Shown: positions 10,669-22,599, numbered from the stretch's first letter. The stretch is 64,000 bases of DNA from Arenicola marina (GCA_964019135.1 OZ025249.1:9660039-9724038); one strand, 5' to 3'. Numbers and translations: made by a program. The notes: a model not told the origin generated them from the sequence alone.

Positions 10669-12752
10669 TGACGGTGGACATCTAGAGGGCTCTGGAAGGG
10701 GGAGGGGGGGCCAGTTTCTCAGTGTCGAATGTGAATGTTTCGCAACATTCCGTGTCGCTTTTTGGTTCAGTGTCTTTTTTTTCTAAAATGCCACAGTCTG
10801 TGTCGATGTCGCTATTTCATATCTTCAGTGTCGGAATTTGGGGGTCGGTGTCGAATGTCGATTTGTTTTTAAATATGCCTGTGTCGCGTGTCGCCGTTTA
10901 CCCCTTCCTGACCCCTGTCTAGGCCATCATCCCGCGCCAGTTAATATAGTCCAGAGAGGAATACGTCGCGTCATGCTGCGTTATCACTGTCCCCCAGCTG
11001 TCTGTTCTGCCCGCGACACGCACGACCAAGGATTTCCGACGTAGAGATTACATGACATCATACGGTTACGCCATAGCTGTCCCGATTTCACTTGAATACC
11101 TCGTCAAGGGACCAGCATTGGCTTGGATTGGCTAGTATAGCATATTGTATGCATATTATGGAGTTTTCTTCATATGTCAATGATTTCGTGGGCACAGGGT
11201 ATGTTATGTTTTGCTTCGACAAGGTTTGCATTTATTGAAAGCGGTATGGGCTTTTGCCTTTTAGAAGCGCATATCTTATATATATGCATCAGGACATTTT
11301 AGAACAACATTAAATCCATTTGGATAAATTATTAACACGCAACCGTATAATGATGTCATGGAGAAGTAGTCCTATTTTATCAGCTTCATGCTGGTGTCAA
11401 GTATTACTAAGTGAGTGCCCCAAGGAGTGCAAGGTTATCGTGTAATATTTATAGTCTTTCTTGAATACTGGTTCGCAAAAGTGGCGGTGCAATTTAACAA
11501 AGTACAATCTTGTATACACGTAATTGGTTCTATATTTTCTTGAGAAGGTTTTACTTCTTTATATACTATTTTATGGTACTTTAGCAAGTGAAATATGTGG
11601 CGCCTCTAAGGTACTATATGATTTTGAAGTGTTACGAACAAGTCGAGAATGAAATGTGTACTGTTTACACCATGAGCGTTAATTAAAAGACATTAATTAT
11701 CGAGGGGACGAATCATCAAGAGAGCCTACTCCGAGATTATTGGGGATATGGATGTGTTTGTCGCTATAATGTGAGAAGAGCAGTTAGGCGATAAAAAACT
11801 CCTGGTGATTCAGAAAACTTCTCCAGTAAAACATGGGTGGGATAGCAATTTTTTAACCTTGAGAGATTGGGGAAGAGCCTGTGTGCGTTTAGCAGTAACC
11901 CTGCATATAATATGTAAATGAAGAGGACTAAACACTCTTTTCCTGCATGATGTATTAGCTGAACTGCCTCAGGGAAGTTAGCGGTTGAGCTTAGCTGATC
12001 TTAGTTGAATGTATATTAGACATGTAGTCTGGGGTGCCACTCAGGTGACGGGACGCGGTTACTTGGTTAGCAGAATAAATACGCACAATGCCATGTGACA
12101 GTTTTAACATATTACATTTTTACGCGAACTCTTATTTCGTTACAACGGCATCGTCGGTGGAAGGTGACAAGATTGTGAAAAGGCAAATTGTTCTTTATTT
12201 ACACGAAATATATATATATCTACAAGAACATGAAACTGTTTGTGTCTTTAACCTGTGGTTCGCTGCAGCTGGTGATCTCTGGTACGCTGTGGCCATCACG
12301 TGGTCGTAGTCCGATTCGAAGAAAACCATGAACTAGAAGACCGCCTGTTGTGTTTTCTACACTCGCTTGGAGCGCACAGGTCGTGCTCCGACCTTTGCAG
12401 GCGACCGCTGGGTAGATGCTTTCTGACTAGGATCAACTGAAACCGGACAAATTTACAAGATGACCAGACGCTGTAAAATGTAACATTATTTGCCAAGTTT
12501 GATACACCGATGCCTATCTGTGGCCTTCCACTTAAACGATGAAAACTAGTTACAATACGCTGACCAAGCGCTCTTCTGTAGAATCTTCTTAATGGCGTTC
12601 CGATATATACATCATGATATTACGGGTTCCCACCCCCAAAATGTAATCCGCACGTCACACATGTGTATTCGATGTTGATAGAACTCTTTGAACTAGATCA
12701 TGTTTACAAACGAAAAACGCTGGTGACACATTAGGGGGGGGAGGGGTGCGAA
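10669..12752. other. 3' flank between MPV17L2 and NSMCE1, no gene seen
   Basis: Downstream of both convergent genes. 10715-10890 is enriched in the word TGTCG, giving a weak irregular repeat. AATAAA occurs at about 12075, too far to assign safely as a poly(A) signal. No further coding exon was recognised. Confidence 0.5.
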
Positions 12753-12917
12753 ATAAAAAAAGGCCGCTTTTGTGCATGCATGGGCTAAACTGGGCTACGA
12801 AACCTCCCGAGACGATGCATGGATGAAATATACACCAGATCACGTGCTCAGGCCCGGATGCGAACCTAGGACATATTGATCACAGGTCTAGGGCGCTAAT
12901 CACTACAGCAGGAGGGG
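12753..12917 (-). mobile_element. tRNA-derived SINE, family B, older copy
   Basis: On the minus strand it reads from a tRNA-like head (TAGTGATTAGCGC, then a degraded B box) to a body shared with the copy at 26976-27167 (CCTCCCGAGACGATG, TTTTGTGCAT, GGGCTAAA-TGGGC on the plus strand). Divergence is about 20 percent by eye. It lies just downstream of NSMCE1's stop. Confidence 0.75.
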
Positions 12918-12935
12918 GGCGCCCGGTACCTTGGG

Positions 12936-13050
12936 TTGGTTGTATATTCAGGACACTTTAACCAGTTGTGGCCATATCGCGTCAATGGGACAAGGAAGGG
13001 AGAGCGGATCCATGTCCCCGGGGGTAACCCCCTACTTTTTGCGAAGAAAC
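12936..13050 (-). mobile_element. SINE family A, 5'-truncated, in NSMCE1 terminal exon
   Basis: The 3' half of the family A SINE, reversed, with the perfect 11-bp duplication GGTACCTTGGG on both sides (12925-12935 and 13051-13061). The tRNA head is missing, the usual outcome of incomplete target-primed reverse transcription. On the minus strand the NSMCE1 frame runs into this element and stops inside it at 12982-12984. Confidence 0.9.
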
Positions 13051-16000
13051 GGTACCTTGGGAGGCTTGGCTCCTGTCCCGCTGACTGGACGTCGCGGGGA
13101 CGGCGTGCGGCCACGGCGTGTCGCAAGTCTTCTCGGGACACCGCTTGTCCGACGTCTGGCTGAAGTAGCGCGCCGCACAGTGCGTGTGCAGCTTGATGTC
13201 ACAGACAGAGCAGCACTGACCCTGCATGGCAACGGAGCGTCTTTAGCACTCTATCACATCAAATGTTGCATTGAGGGAAATACCGTGTTATTTAATATGT
13301 GTGTCAATAACCGATTTCAAGCGCAGGTAACTCGATCATGTATCTACGCTGGATATTTATATTCGGTCGCCGTGACTTTTCTTATCATAACTCCTATTCT
13401 CTTTTCCTGCCTTTTTTCTTTCTTCTGCGGGCTCCTAATTCTTTTCATGTCAGAGTTCACGAAAAGGATGATTGTAGCCAATGATAGGCGTGAGTCATAT
13501 GGCTCAGTGACGTAAGCCTCGCAGAAGCAATAGGGCTGTACAGTTCTCGCGGGTTCTGTTTCCGGTTTAGGTCTTTTGGGGACCAACAAAAAAACACGTG
13601 CTCTTGGAACGAGTGCGCATCATGCTGGTGCCTTGCTGCAACTGCGTGACGCGCACTCAACGTTTGAGTGTTGGGAACCGGCCAGCTGCGCGGTTTGTGC
13701 CTAAAGAATCGAGAGGGTGTGAAACTATTTTTTGTTTGCTTTGGTCCAGGCATTGTTAACTATAAAATCATAATATAGTTAAAGACAAGACATTTATCTC
13801 TCCATAATGCATGTGGTCCGTTCGATGAGACCGTCGGAAGCGTTGTATTTTGAGCCAAATCATCGATGTTTACAGTTCTACGATAAACGGAGCACCATTG
13901 TCCTCACCTGCTCAGTCCATATAAGGAGCGTTGTTACGTAACCATAGATACCGCGCGCAGACACGCGCGTCATGATGATTATTACGTCATACGACATGGA
14001 AAACCCCGCGCAGCACATCAGATTGCCTGACACTGACAGTCATTCATGAGACAACCGCATTCTGGTTTATCAACTGCCTAACCGCTCATACATTACATAA
14101 ATCTACTCGGATGGTTGTTAATTCGGATATGCACAGAACTTCAGTGGGTAGTTGTGCTTTCAAGGACAGTTTTAGCCGATCTTGCGTGTGAGGCGGGGGA
14201 AGGCAAACAACCGGAAGGTAGGCAACACGTACAGGCCGTTGATGCTAGGCATTGACGCAGAGCATAGGTATCCCCGTCTCGTGGGGTCTCGATAAGATCC
14301 CGAAGTGACTGTACAGCCCTATGGCTTACCATAACCTGGAAGAACGACCGGTTACAGCCAATTTAAAGCATGAGTGCCTTTTAACAAAAATACCGAAACA
14401 TAGCTGGTGTAACTTATGATGAGCTAATAGAAATATTAACCACAAAGATAGTATACCTGTAAACATATGACCTTGCACATGTTGCAAGAGACCACCATGT
14501 CTTGATACTGTTCCCTCATGTATTGCTCCAGTTCCAGAATGGAGCGCGGAGATAACGCGTACTTCCCGCTTTCCAACTGCAACACATTTATTACACATGC
14601 ACGTTTACTTGCAAATAAACTACATGTTAACTACATAGGGTATTGGAAATGGTTCGGCAATTTGCGATTAACCGATTTGCCAATAAGTGGCGTGCACTGT
14701 AGCGCCTATGATATTGTTTTTACTTCAACCTCGTTAAAACTATTCAAATTATTATTTCCCGCGAAAGCCTAGTCAGGATATAAATGTGTTACATATTATG
14801 GCCTGATTAGAGTAACAATTATCTATTGGTACCACTTGATTATCACTGAAATTCATTTACTGGAGCCTGCTAAACATATCTAAATGGTGTGACTGCACAA
14901 GATACGTTGTCTGGCACGCTTGGCACGAACACTTTAAAGCAAAAGTTACAGTTGTGTTAAATGTGAATGACAACCTTTCTTTTCAGTATCCAATGCATAT
15001 TTTTGTTGATTGGCGGGAAACATTTGTCGGAATGGCTTTAAGTTATTAAATTTTTGCAATGGATATATCTTTTACCAGTATAAAATCGGGGTTATTGTAG
15101 TCTCAAGATATGAAATATAGCATTTACTCATGACGCTCTCCATAAATATACAAGTTATAATGTGCTACAGTTGCACCCTGGGATGCCGCCACTTAGCCAC
15201 GCAATCAATGGTGGTTATAAACCTTTGTCATGTATCACTGCCGTACCCGTGTCAGCCACTTGCCCCTCTCCAGCTTTCCCAACAGATCCTGCGCGTCGTC
15301 TTGACTCATCCTGCGCTCAAGGGAAGCCGTCAGGTTGAGGGCTTCGATGGAAGACAAGGTACCGGTCTCGTCCTCCACCACCTTCTCGATCTGGTAATAC
15401 GGATGATATGGCACATTCATCAGTTGCAATGTATAGTTAACATAATCACATAATAAACTTACATACATATCCTAATAATCCATGATGAGTATAGTAAGAA
15501 GTATATTTAAACATTGAAAGGCCTGAAACTCATAACACTTGTTCACACAAATTTAGTAAGCATCTTTGCTGCATGATATCCTATATTGACTTTCTAGAAG
15601 ATAAAAATCGTTGTTAACCCATTATCTAATTACTTGAATGCCACAAACCTTACCACTTTTTTGAAAAATTCCAGCTCACTGACAGTGTAATCCGAAGCCA
15701 ATCTTGTGATGTCAGACTCACTTGTGTTGACCTGACAAGTAAAGTCATGACCTAGTAACATAATTCCGACATTGAAGAACAGTATTCTAGATATTGGTAA
15801 CTCACAGGCTAAGGAGGTACACATAGATGACATATGTATACAATTTCTTCTAATCAAGTTGTCGAGACTATCTAACGATAAACCACCTGAACCATTATTC
15901 AGTGACATTTTGAAGTTAAGTAATAAATACATACCAAGCCATAGAAATTTTTTCCAGTATCCTCACAGATGACCTTCCGAATTTCTAAATGGAGTGGTTT

Positions 16001-16461
16001 TATATTTGCATTGATTGTGATAACAAACTCTGCCAAGTTGTTATCATCGTATACTTCTGAAACATACAAGGCTTGGACATTTAGTACTGATCCCAACTGT
16101 ACAATATCTGATGCGAAGGAAAAAAATATTATTCAACAAGACTTCTTTCTTTACCGAATTTCAAAACACCTTCAAACCAAAGATATATACCACAACCTAC
16201 TATGAGAAAAATCTACACTTAAAGAGTTGTTCACTGTTTGAACAATTGATATCATGAAGTAAGCACTGTTCAGCTTATTAGGCTTGAAAATTTGACAGTG
16301 GTAGTCACAATGAATTTTATTTACTGGTAGTATATAACGGTACTCTTACCATTATTCCGTAAAACAGCATGCTTGTACTGTTTTTTAACTTCTTGGGCAG
16401 ATAAAATTCCCTTGGCCATCAGGCACTGAAGGAAAACCTTGTGGCTATCCTTCATATTCAT
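12982..16461 (-). CDS. NSMCE1: SMC5/6 complex RING-like subunit NSE1
   Basis: Minus-strand exons read as 16461..16350, 16056..15935, 15731..15654, 15390..15247, 14335 to about 14273 (end uncertain) and 13221..12982, about 250 residues (human 266). NSE1 is a nuclear subunit of the SMC5/6 DNA-repair complex; its winged-helix and RING-like domains pair with NSE3 (a MAGE protein) and support ubiquitin ligase activity. Matching blocks: HKVFLQCLMAKGIL (residues 7-20), NANIKPLHLEIRK, ITRLASDYTVSELEFFKKV, KLERGKWLTR, SHRAVQSLRDLIE, then GQCCSVCDIKLHTHC, RYFSQTSDKRCPEKTC and PWPHAVP. The first CxxC zinc pair is not placed, so a short exon or a different exon 5 end may be missing. ATG 16461 follows an AG, so a 5' UTR intron is possible. 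The last ~25 codons lie in a SINE. Confidence 0.85.
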
Positions 16462-16469
16462 GATAGCTG

Positions 16470-17370
16470 CAATGTAGGAACATACCTGTGTTAACTTCAA
16501 AGAGTAACAACAAAGGCAGGTGGTGGCTTTATTTTGAGATTCATTTAGAATTGTTTAAGATTTTATGTGACTTAATTGCAGGTTTTATAGGCTATTGCAA
16601 GTGATTTCAGTACAGCTTTATAGTTTAGATGTAAATATATTGATGGCTTCATAGCTTTCTTATTGCCTTGATTCTGAATCCTGCAAGTTACTAAAAATAC
16701 CCCTCACTTGTGCACTGGCTCCGACCCGCAGGGTATCCAGTATTCACACACCACATGGCTGCTGGTTCAAACTGTTCAAACAAGTTCGGTTTCACAGGAT
16801 ATTCCACCATATTAACTTAACATTGTTTTTATGGTCAGTGTCGATTGATGCAACTGAATTTAAGGTACAAAACCATACCAACTTCGCCCAATCACGGCAA
16901 TTTGTAGGCTCAGTACAAAGCTACAACGATTTTCAAGGTTTTAATTTGAAGCATTCGAAGGCACCTTTATGCTTTTGTTTCATAAGCGTTTGAGAGAACA
17001 GCAGGTGACAATTAAACAGCTCACCATGGACAGTGGTTTCTTAAATAAACTTAAATACAGGTGACATGGTAATAGTTGATAAGGGCTTCACAAGTAAATC
17101 TCCCTTGCAGGAGAGGGGAGTTGTATGATATAGTTTCTTTTTTTTTTGCAGTTTTTCCCAATTTTTTTTACATTTTTTACACAATTTGAAGAACATTATA
17201 TACTGAGCTCAAAAGGGGGAAAACATATGTATGTCACCATGCTCGTTAAAGAGCTAAAACATTTCAATGAGGGGCCCCTTATGAGTTTAGCCATATTTTT
17301 AATACATGTTTCAATGGAATGTTTGCCTACGTGTGATGTTAACAGCTTTGTGCAATGAAAATAAGCATGG
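16470..17370. other. spacer upstream of NSMCE1, no gene seen
   Basis: AT-rich DNA. I saw no exon, RNA gene or complete repeat. It must contain the NSMCE1 promoter or 5' UTR exon, but neither is recognisable. Confidence 0.5.
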
Positions 17371-17377
17371 TGATCCT

Positions 17378-17815
17378 TTGGTGCAAGTGCCCCCAGGCAA
17401 GCCCGATCCTCTAGGGGCACAACGGTAGCAATGTTAAAATCCTTCGACGTTAGTAGGGAATTGACTGTAGCTTTTATTATAATGTGGGTGCGTACAATAA
17501 TAGTGCTTGCCTGAGCCGCCTGAGGTATCTCACCACCATTTGTAGCCTGGGTCCCAAACTTTGTAACAGTCAATGACTTGTGAACGAGGGCACTGCTGTT
17601 CTCCTTAAGATTAAAGTGAGTGACTGACAAGGCCCTCTAGCGGAGAGTCATATGCTAATGGAGAGGAGAAACCAAGTCGCATTCACAGGTACCGGCATCT
17701 GCCAAAAACAAATATGGTGGACAGCTGGTCGGGAACAGTTGTGTGCTCCAACATTTTAACATTGTTACCGTTGTGCCCCTAGAGAAGCAGGCTTGCATGG
17801 GGGTACTTGCGCCAA
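17378..17815. mobile_element. 438-bp MITE with long TIRs and 9-bp duplication
   Basis: Terminal inverted repeats of about 60 bp begin TTGGTGCAAGTGCCCCC and match the complement of the right end with few changes. The identical word GGTGATCCT flanks both ends (17369-17377 and 17816-17824). Long TIRs plus a 9-bp duplication suggest a Mutator-like non-autonomous element (inference). Its core (GCCCTCTAGCGGAGA and following) is shared with the mosaic element at 23609-24091. The open frame inside (minus, 144 codons) is not a recognisable protein. Confidence 0.88.
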
Positions 17816-18555
17816 GGTGATCCTATGATTTTGTTTACATAATATTGTTCTATAAATATATACCTACTAAATATATAAAAATTCTGGACATATAATTCTC
17901 CTAACAGTTTGTTTTGGCTGCTAATGCATCAAGTGTAATAAAAAATTCTATTGAAACATATGTGAAAAATTTGCCGAAAACTGACAATGGGGCCTCTCAT
18001 TGATATACATTTAAGTCTTAACTCTTTAACAAGCATGGTGACAATTATTTTCTTTTTTTTGAACTCTGTGTATAAAGATCCTTAAATAGTGTACAAATTA
18101 TACAAGTCCAGAAAAAAGATATAGCTGGATATATACTTAAGCTTATCAACAATTATCAGTAATGCAGATAAATGATTCACTGAAGATTGATATCTAAGAT
18201 GAATATTAGATTACTGTAATCATAAAGTCAATGGCAATAAACATATAATAAACTATGTTAAACATATTTAAACATCACTTTCGCTCTGCTTCATAATTGG
18301 TTTCACTGTGTTTGCTGCCATTTTATCATTCTGTTTATTCGAATCCTGAGGCTCATTAAGTATTCATCTATATGCATATCAAATGAACCCATCATTCAGA
18401 AACCAGGCAATCAAAAATATGATGATGCTGTATATTTTATTACATCAATTTGTTAAGGCTCAGCCTGTAAACACTAATACCTAATCCATGCTCAAAGTGT
18501 CCTGCGGTCAAAGTGGGCCTAAACTACAGCCAGGCGCTGTAAATCAGCATTGGGG

Positions 18556-19374
18556 GTTACCAGGCCTGTCTCTAACGCATCACAGGGTGCCGTTAGAGCC
18601 AGGCAGCATTTGCTGTCTTTGCGGTGTAGCAGTGCATAATGGCGCGGGCTGGCGCTGATCGAATAAATGTGCCTAGAAAAAGCCCTGACATTGCAAGTTA
18701 GGACAAGAAATCAAAGTATTTTCCTTCCGCCAGGTCAGTAAATTGCATAAGGATTCTGGAAAGATCCATATTTTGTCGGCTAGTTAAAAACTGTGTGCCC
18801 TATACGCGAAAATATGTGCTGCAACATCGCAAAGACAGCAAATGCTGCCTGGCTCTAACGGCACCCTGTGATGCATTGGAGACAGGCCTGGTAACATTGG
18901 GGGCAACATTGGGGGCAACATTGGGGGGTGTGTTGGGTGGGGTGGCAGTAGCCCTGGTACATGCCTCTCTTACCACGCCCGTAAACGGAGCTAGGGTGAG
19001 AGCCATGCCGCTGACATGGCCGAAAACAAGAAATCGGCAGAAATCGCGGACCGGTGGCTTAAGTTGAAGTTCATAACAGAATAAATATACAGTGCCTACC
19101 CGACAATGTGCGCCACAACGTTCCTAAAGCTTTTTGGACTTTCGTCGCACTTTCATTTCTTTGTTTGGTAATGTATTTTTTTGTAATCCAGACAATTTAT
19201 TTCACCTCTCGCTTCGTTTTGAATGCTCCGCTGCTCGCCTCTCATCCTAGCTCCGTTTACGGGCTAGCCATACATGACCATTACAAGCAGAGAGCTTTCT
19301 GCTTGTAATGGTCATGTATGGCTATTTACGGGCGTGGTAAGAGAGGCATGTACCAGGGCTAGGGTGGCAGGAGG
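18556..19374. repeat. cluster of nested inverted repeats
   Basis: Arm pairs: 18556-18634 with 18817-18894 (about 79 bp, near 90 percent); 18941-18985 with 19324-19370 (about 45 bp, near identical); 18981-18996 with 19247-19263; and the perfect hairpin 19265-19324. Between arms GGGGGCAACATT is tandemly repeated (about 18898-18930). This looks like foldback elements inserted in or rearranged with each other. Short frames here are not genes. Confidence 0.8.
19265..19324. repeat. perfect 27-bp-arm hairpin
   Basis: Arms 19265-19291 and 19298-19324 are exact reverse complements with a 6-nt loop (GAGCTT). Left arm starts TAGCCATACATGACC. It lies inside the nested inverted-repeat cluster. Either strand could fold into a stable stem, but a mobile-element origin is more likely than a microRNA. 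Confidence 0.9.
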
Positions 19375-19379
19375 TACCC

Positions 19380-20900
19380 CTCTATAAACAACTTGTTCTT
19401 AGCCTTAGGGATACCCCCCCTGATTTATGGCGCCTGTGCTAGGGGGTACCGCCCCCCACCTCCCCCCTCTGATTTACGGCGCCTAGGCTATGGCCTAAAC
19501 CAGGGCTGCGTACTGGAGCACGATCGATCACCTCAAAAATTTTTGATCACTCCACACTTGCTACGGTACGACATTGGTTACATTGAACTATTTCCATTTG
19601 TTGCGGGAATAACCAACAACTAATTATCCTTACTTTGGAAATAGCAGCACAATCTCAATGGTGTAAAATATTGATAAATAAAAGATAATTATAAAGCATC
19701 GATATTTACGGGTTATCCCCACTTATCTGAGAAGGATCGTCGTTCAGAGTTAAATATTATCATGCAGGATAGTCCCATATGAGATAGTTGTTGCTACACA
19801 CAACAGTCTCATGTCTTCATGTACAAAATGAGGGTGTAAGATTAGCTTTTGTGGGCGACTAAGTGTTGTTAACCGCACGATCCATCAAACCCTGGTAATT
19901 TTGTACTCTGATACCTAAACTTCATATTTACCACAAAACCCACATGCATATGAACTCACAAAGTATCGCATTACTATCAAGTCGGTTGAAATGAGACTTT
20001 CTTATTTACCGCGGCATTTCGTGTTTGGTCATTCTTCACCAGCTGCTTTCGCCAGGTGGCGTTTTGCTTATTGCGTGTCAATGGCTGCGTGTATGAAGCG
20101 CCACCAAGCGAATGGTACGGTTTTAACGACATGCACGCATGCGCAGTTTCTCCACTGGGTGGGCAAGGCGGCGGACAGAACTGAGTTGTCCGCTGCTTCG
20201 AAAAATCAACAGACGATATCGTCGTAATTACGGAGACTTCAACCAAAATAACAAGATAAGTTGTAAGATGCATACTTTTAGAAACTATTGCCATACCCCA
20301 AAAAGTTCTCGTCATCAGCACCGCTTCTCGCCACGCGTGTTTGTAAAATGCCGTACAGGATTTGATAGACTGGACATGTGGCGTTGTTTCCCAACAACGT
20401 CACATGGGGCTACATGCAGGACTAGTCTTGATCGCGGCGAACCATACCCCACTTCCGCTTCAAAATTGCACGCGTCCTTGACCAATCCGCCAAGTTCAAT
20501 TCCTTATTTGTCGTTCCGCAGAGAGTGCGATCGCGATCGATCATGATACGGAACGCACCCCGGCTAGTCGCGGACCTGGTTTTACTCTTATATCGCTCAT
20601 CTGTTGATGCCAGGTTTGTCACTACAAAAGTGCAAGACACCTGGACACAAAACAGAAGAACACGAGTTTCACACATGACCTGATGATCTACAGTATGATT
20701 TATACAAAGATGCCTGACATACCAAGGTTAAATGGGAGTGATATAGAAAGCAATTTCCTTGTTGATACGCTTTGGCCTTCGAGCGCGCCAGTTCACTTTG
20801 TACAACCTCCTCGCACGGTGGCGCTACGCAAGCTCCTCTTTTATGAGCCCTAGCGGGGTGAGTCGAAGGCTGAGATTTTAGCCTCCTATATAGACTAAAA
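19380..20900. other. repeat-rich intergenic stretch, no gene seen
   Basis: Holds a short degenerate repeat with GGGGTACC and GATTTAYGGCGCC words (19371-19500), unique AT-rich DNA, and dispersed-repeat blocks at 20442-20510 and 20845-20870 related to those at 736 and 413. No convincing exon. Confidence 0.5.
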
Positions 20901-21054
20901 ACCGAAAACTTTGGTTACTGCACCATGGCTCCTACCAAAAATTCGGAGACTGTTTCCGGCTGCCCGGCCCTGTCCCGTTGGGATGTGTCATGTCTGTCAT
21001 CACATTGAGTCCGTGTCGTTCGCAGGGGGACGGTTTCCGCACAGGAGACGGTAC

Positions 21055-21664
21055 TGTGATATTTCTGGTCCCAGGCCCGAAAGGACGCCGAAAGTTCTAC
21101 CCGCCTGGCTAGAACTTTCTACCCAGGCGGGTTTCGAACCGGCGACCTTCCGCATCCCGAGCGAACACCTTACACGTTAGGCCAAAGGGAAATTCCCATT
21201 TGGCCCGAGGCGCTTGGTGTGTTTTATCCACCGGGCCTGGGCCGAGATACTACATACCACCCTTTCCCATTGGACCGCGCCCTCGCGGTCTATCCACCAC
21301 GCCCTGCGTGTGAATCCAAGCCTACGGCTCCTACAGGTATCCGGGGAGTGACAAGGACCGCGTCTTGCCGCACTAAGCGGAGATCTACGTTTCCTTTGTT
21401 TCACCCGACCCAGTAGGCGACCGTTTGAAAGGGTGGCCCCAGGTTCGTTTTCCATCGGCACCACTGTGATATTTCTGGTCCCAGGCCCGAAAGGACGCCG
21501 AAAGTTCTACCCGCCTGGCTAGAACTTTCTACCCAGGCGGGTTTCGAACCGGCGACCTTCCGCATCCCGAGCGAACACCTTACACGTTAGGCCAAAGGGA
21601 AATTCCCATTTGGCCCGAGGCGCTTGGTGTGTTTTATCCACCGGGCCTGGGCCGAGATACTACA
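21055..21664 (-). mobile_element. TRIM-like miniature LTR element, young copy
   Basis: Two 200-bp direct repeats (21055-21254 and 21465-21664), TG...CA, are identical as far as I can see, so insertion is recent. The core of about 210 bp is non-coding. GTAC sits outside both ends, consistent with a 4-bp target duplication. On the minus strand a TGGTGCC-type candidate primer site follows one LTR and a purine-rich tract precedes the other. Each LTR holds a tRNA-Arg-like segment (TTGGCCTAACGTGTAAGG ... GGTTCGAAACC). Same family as 1416-1888. Non-autonomous and structurally whole; no gag or pol. Confidence 0.8.
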
Positions 21665-22299
21665 GTACCACATCGGTGCAAACTCATTTATTATAGTCAA
21701 AGAACTACCGTTGCCTGCTTGGGCGCGCAGAACAGCCGTTTGGCACACACTTTCACGCTTAACGCCGTAACGTACAGTGACATTTTAAGCAGTTAAAACG
21801 TATTTACAGCAAAGTATTAGTCTATAAGTTACATGAAGATGAGGTCAGTAAAAAATCTTGTTGATTTAATACAAAAAAACTGTTGTTTATAGCTGATCGT
21901 TATATGCACTATACCCCAAGGCCATGACTACAATATCTTATGGTATTAATGCTAAAACTTGCTTATAATGACAGTACTGCACCATTGGTGGAAACCCTAT
22001 TTATGTGAAACATCTATCTATTGATTACTTAATTATGGACACTACTGGCATAGATATTCAATAAATTAGTGGAATACTGCCTTAATTTCGTACTATGGCT
22101 GCTGTTGCAATAAAACTGCACCTTGTACGAGGGATATATTGCTTTCTCAGTTCTGTAAAGTAATAACAAAGGAAGGATTGGTCAACCAATAACAATGAAT
22201 AATCGATACGTTTACAAACAAAATAATTCGTTTTAGATTCTATTGCAGCACGTCATATGTAAAAAAGATAGTTTTAACTCGTTCTGCCCTTTGTCGCAG

Positions 22300-22557
22300 A
22301 ATGATTTTTTCTTTTTTCGAACACCAAAACAAGTCATTCCAAACTTTGTCGAGGAATGAACCCATGAGACATATAGGGGTTGACACAATCACGGGCACTC
22401 GATTCAAGGGATGGATGTCCGGTGCCAGTGTGTATACCCTATATATAGGGTATATACACACTGGCCCAGGACATCCGACATTCGTACAAGTGCCACGTAC
22501 ATGAATCGAGTGCCCGTGGACACCATGGGGGATTCGAAAAAAAATCGAAAAACATAA
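22300..22557. mobile_element. foldback element / long imperfect hairpin
   Basis: Arms include CACGGGCACTCGATTCA (22390-22406) with its complement at 22502-22518, GGATGTCC with GGACATCC, and a central near-palindrome around TATACCCTATATATAGGG. Weaker complementarity (ATGATTTTTT...TTCGAA) extends the arms to about 22300 and 22557, perhaps further. It lies between NSMCE1 and DDX24. An aged foldback MITE is the simplest reading. Confidence 0.75.
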
Positions 22558-22599
22558 CTCGAGATCGGGAATGGAAAGTGATCTTGAAACGACCTAATT

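Noticed and set aside
12931-13515. 194-codon plus-strand frame
   Set aside because: Antisense to the NSMCE1 RING exon plus a SINE; the minus-strand frame has family motifs, this one has none.
19265-19324. MicroRNA precursor
   Set aside because: Arms are perfectly paired and embedded in a cluster of other inverted repeats, as in MITEs; no mature-miRNA-like features can be judged from sequence alone.
21177-21464. 95-codon basic minus-strand frame
   Set aside because: Lies in the core and LTR of the miniature LTR element; no similarity to a known protein recognised.
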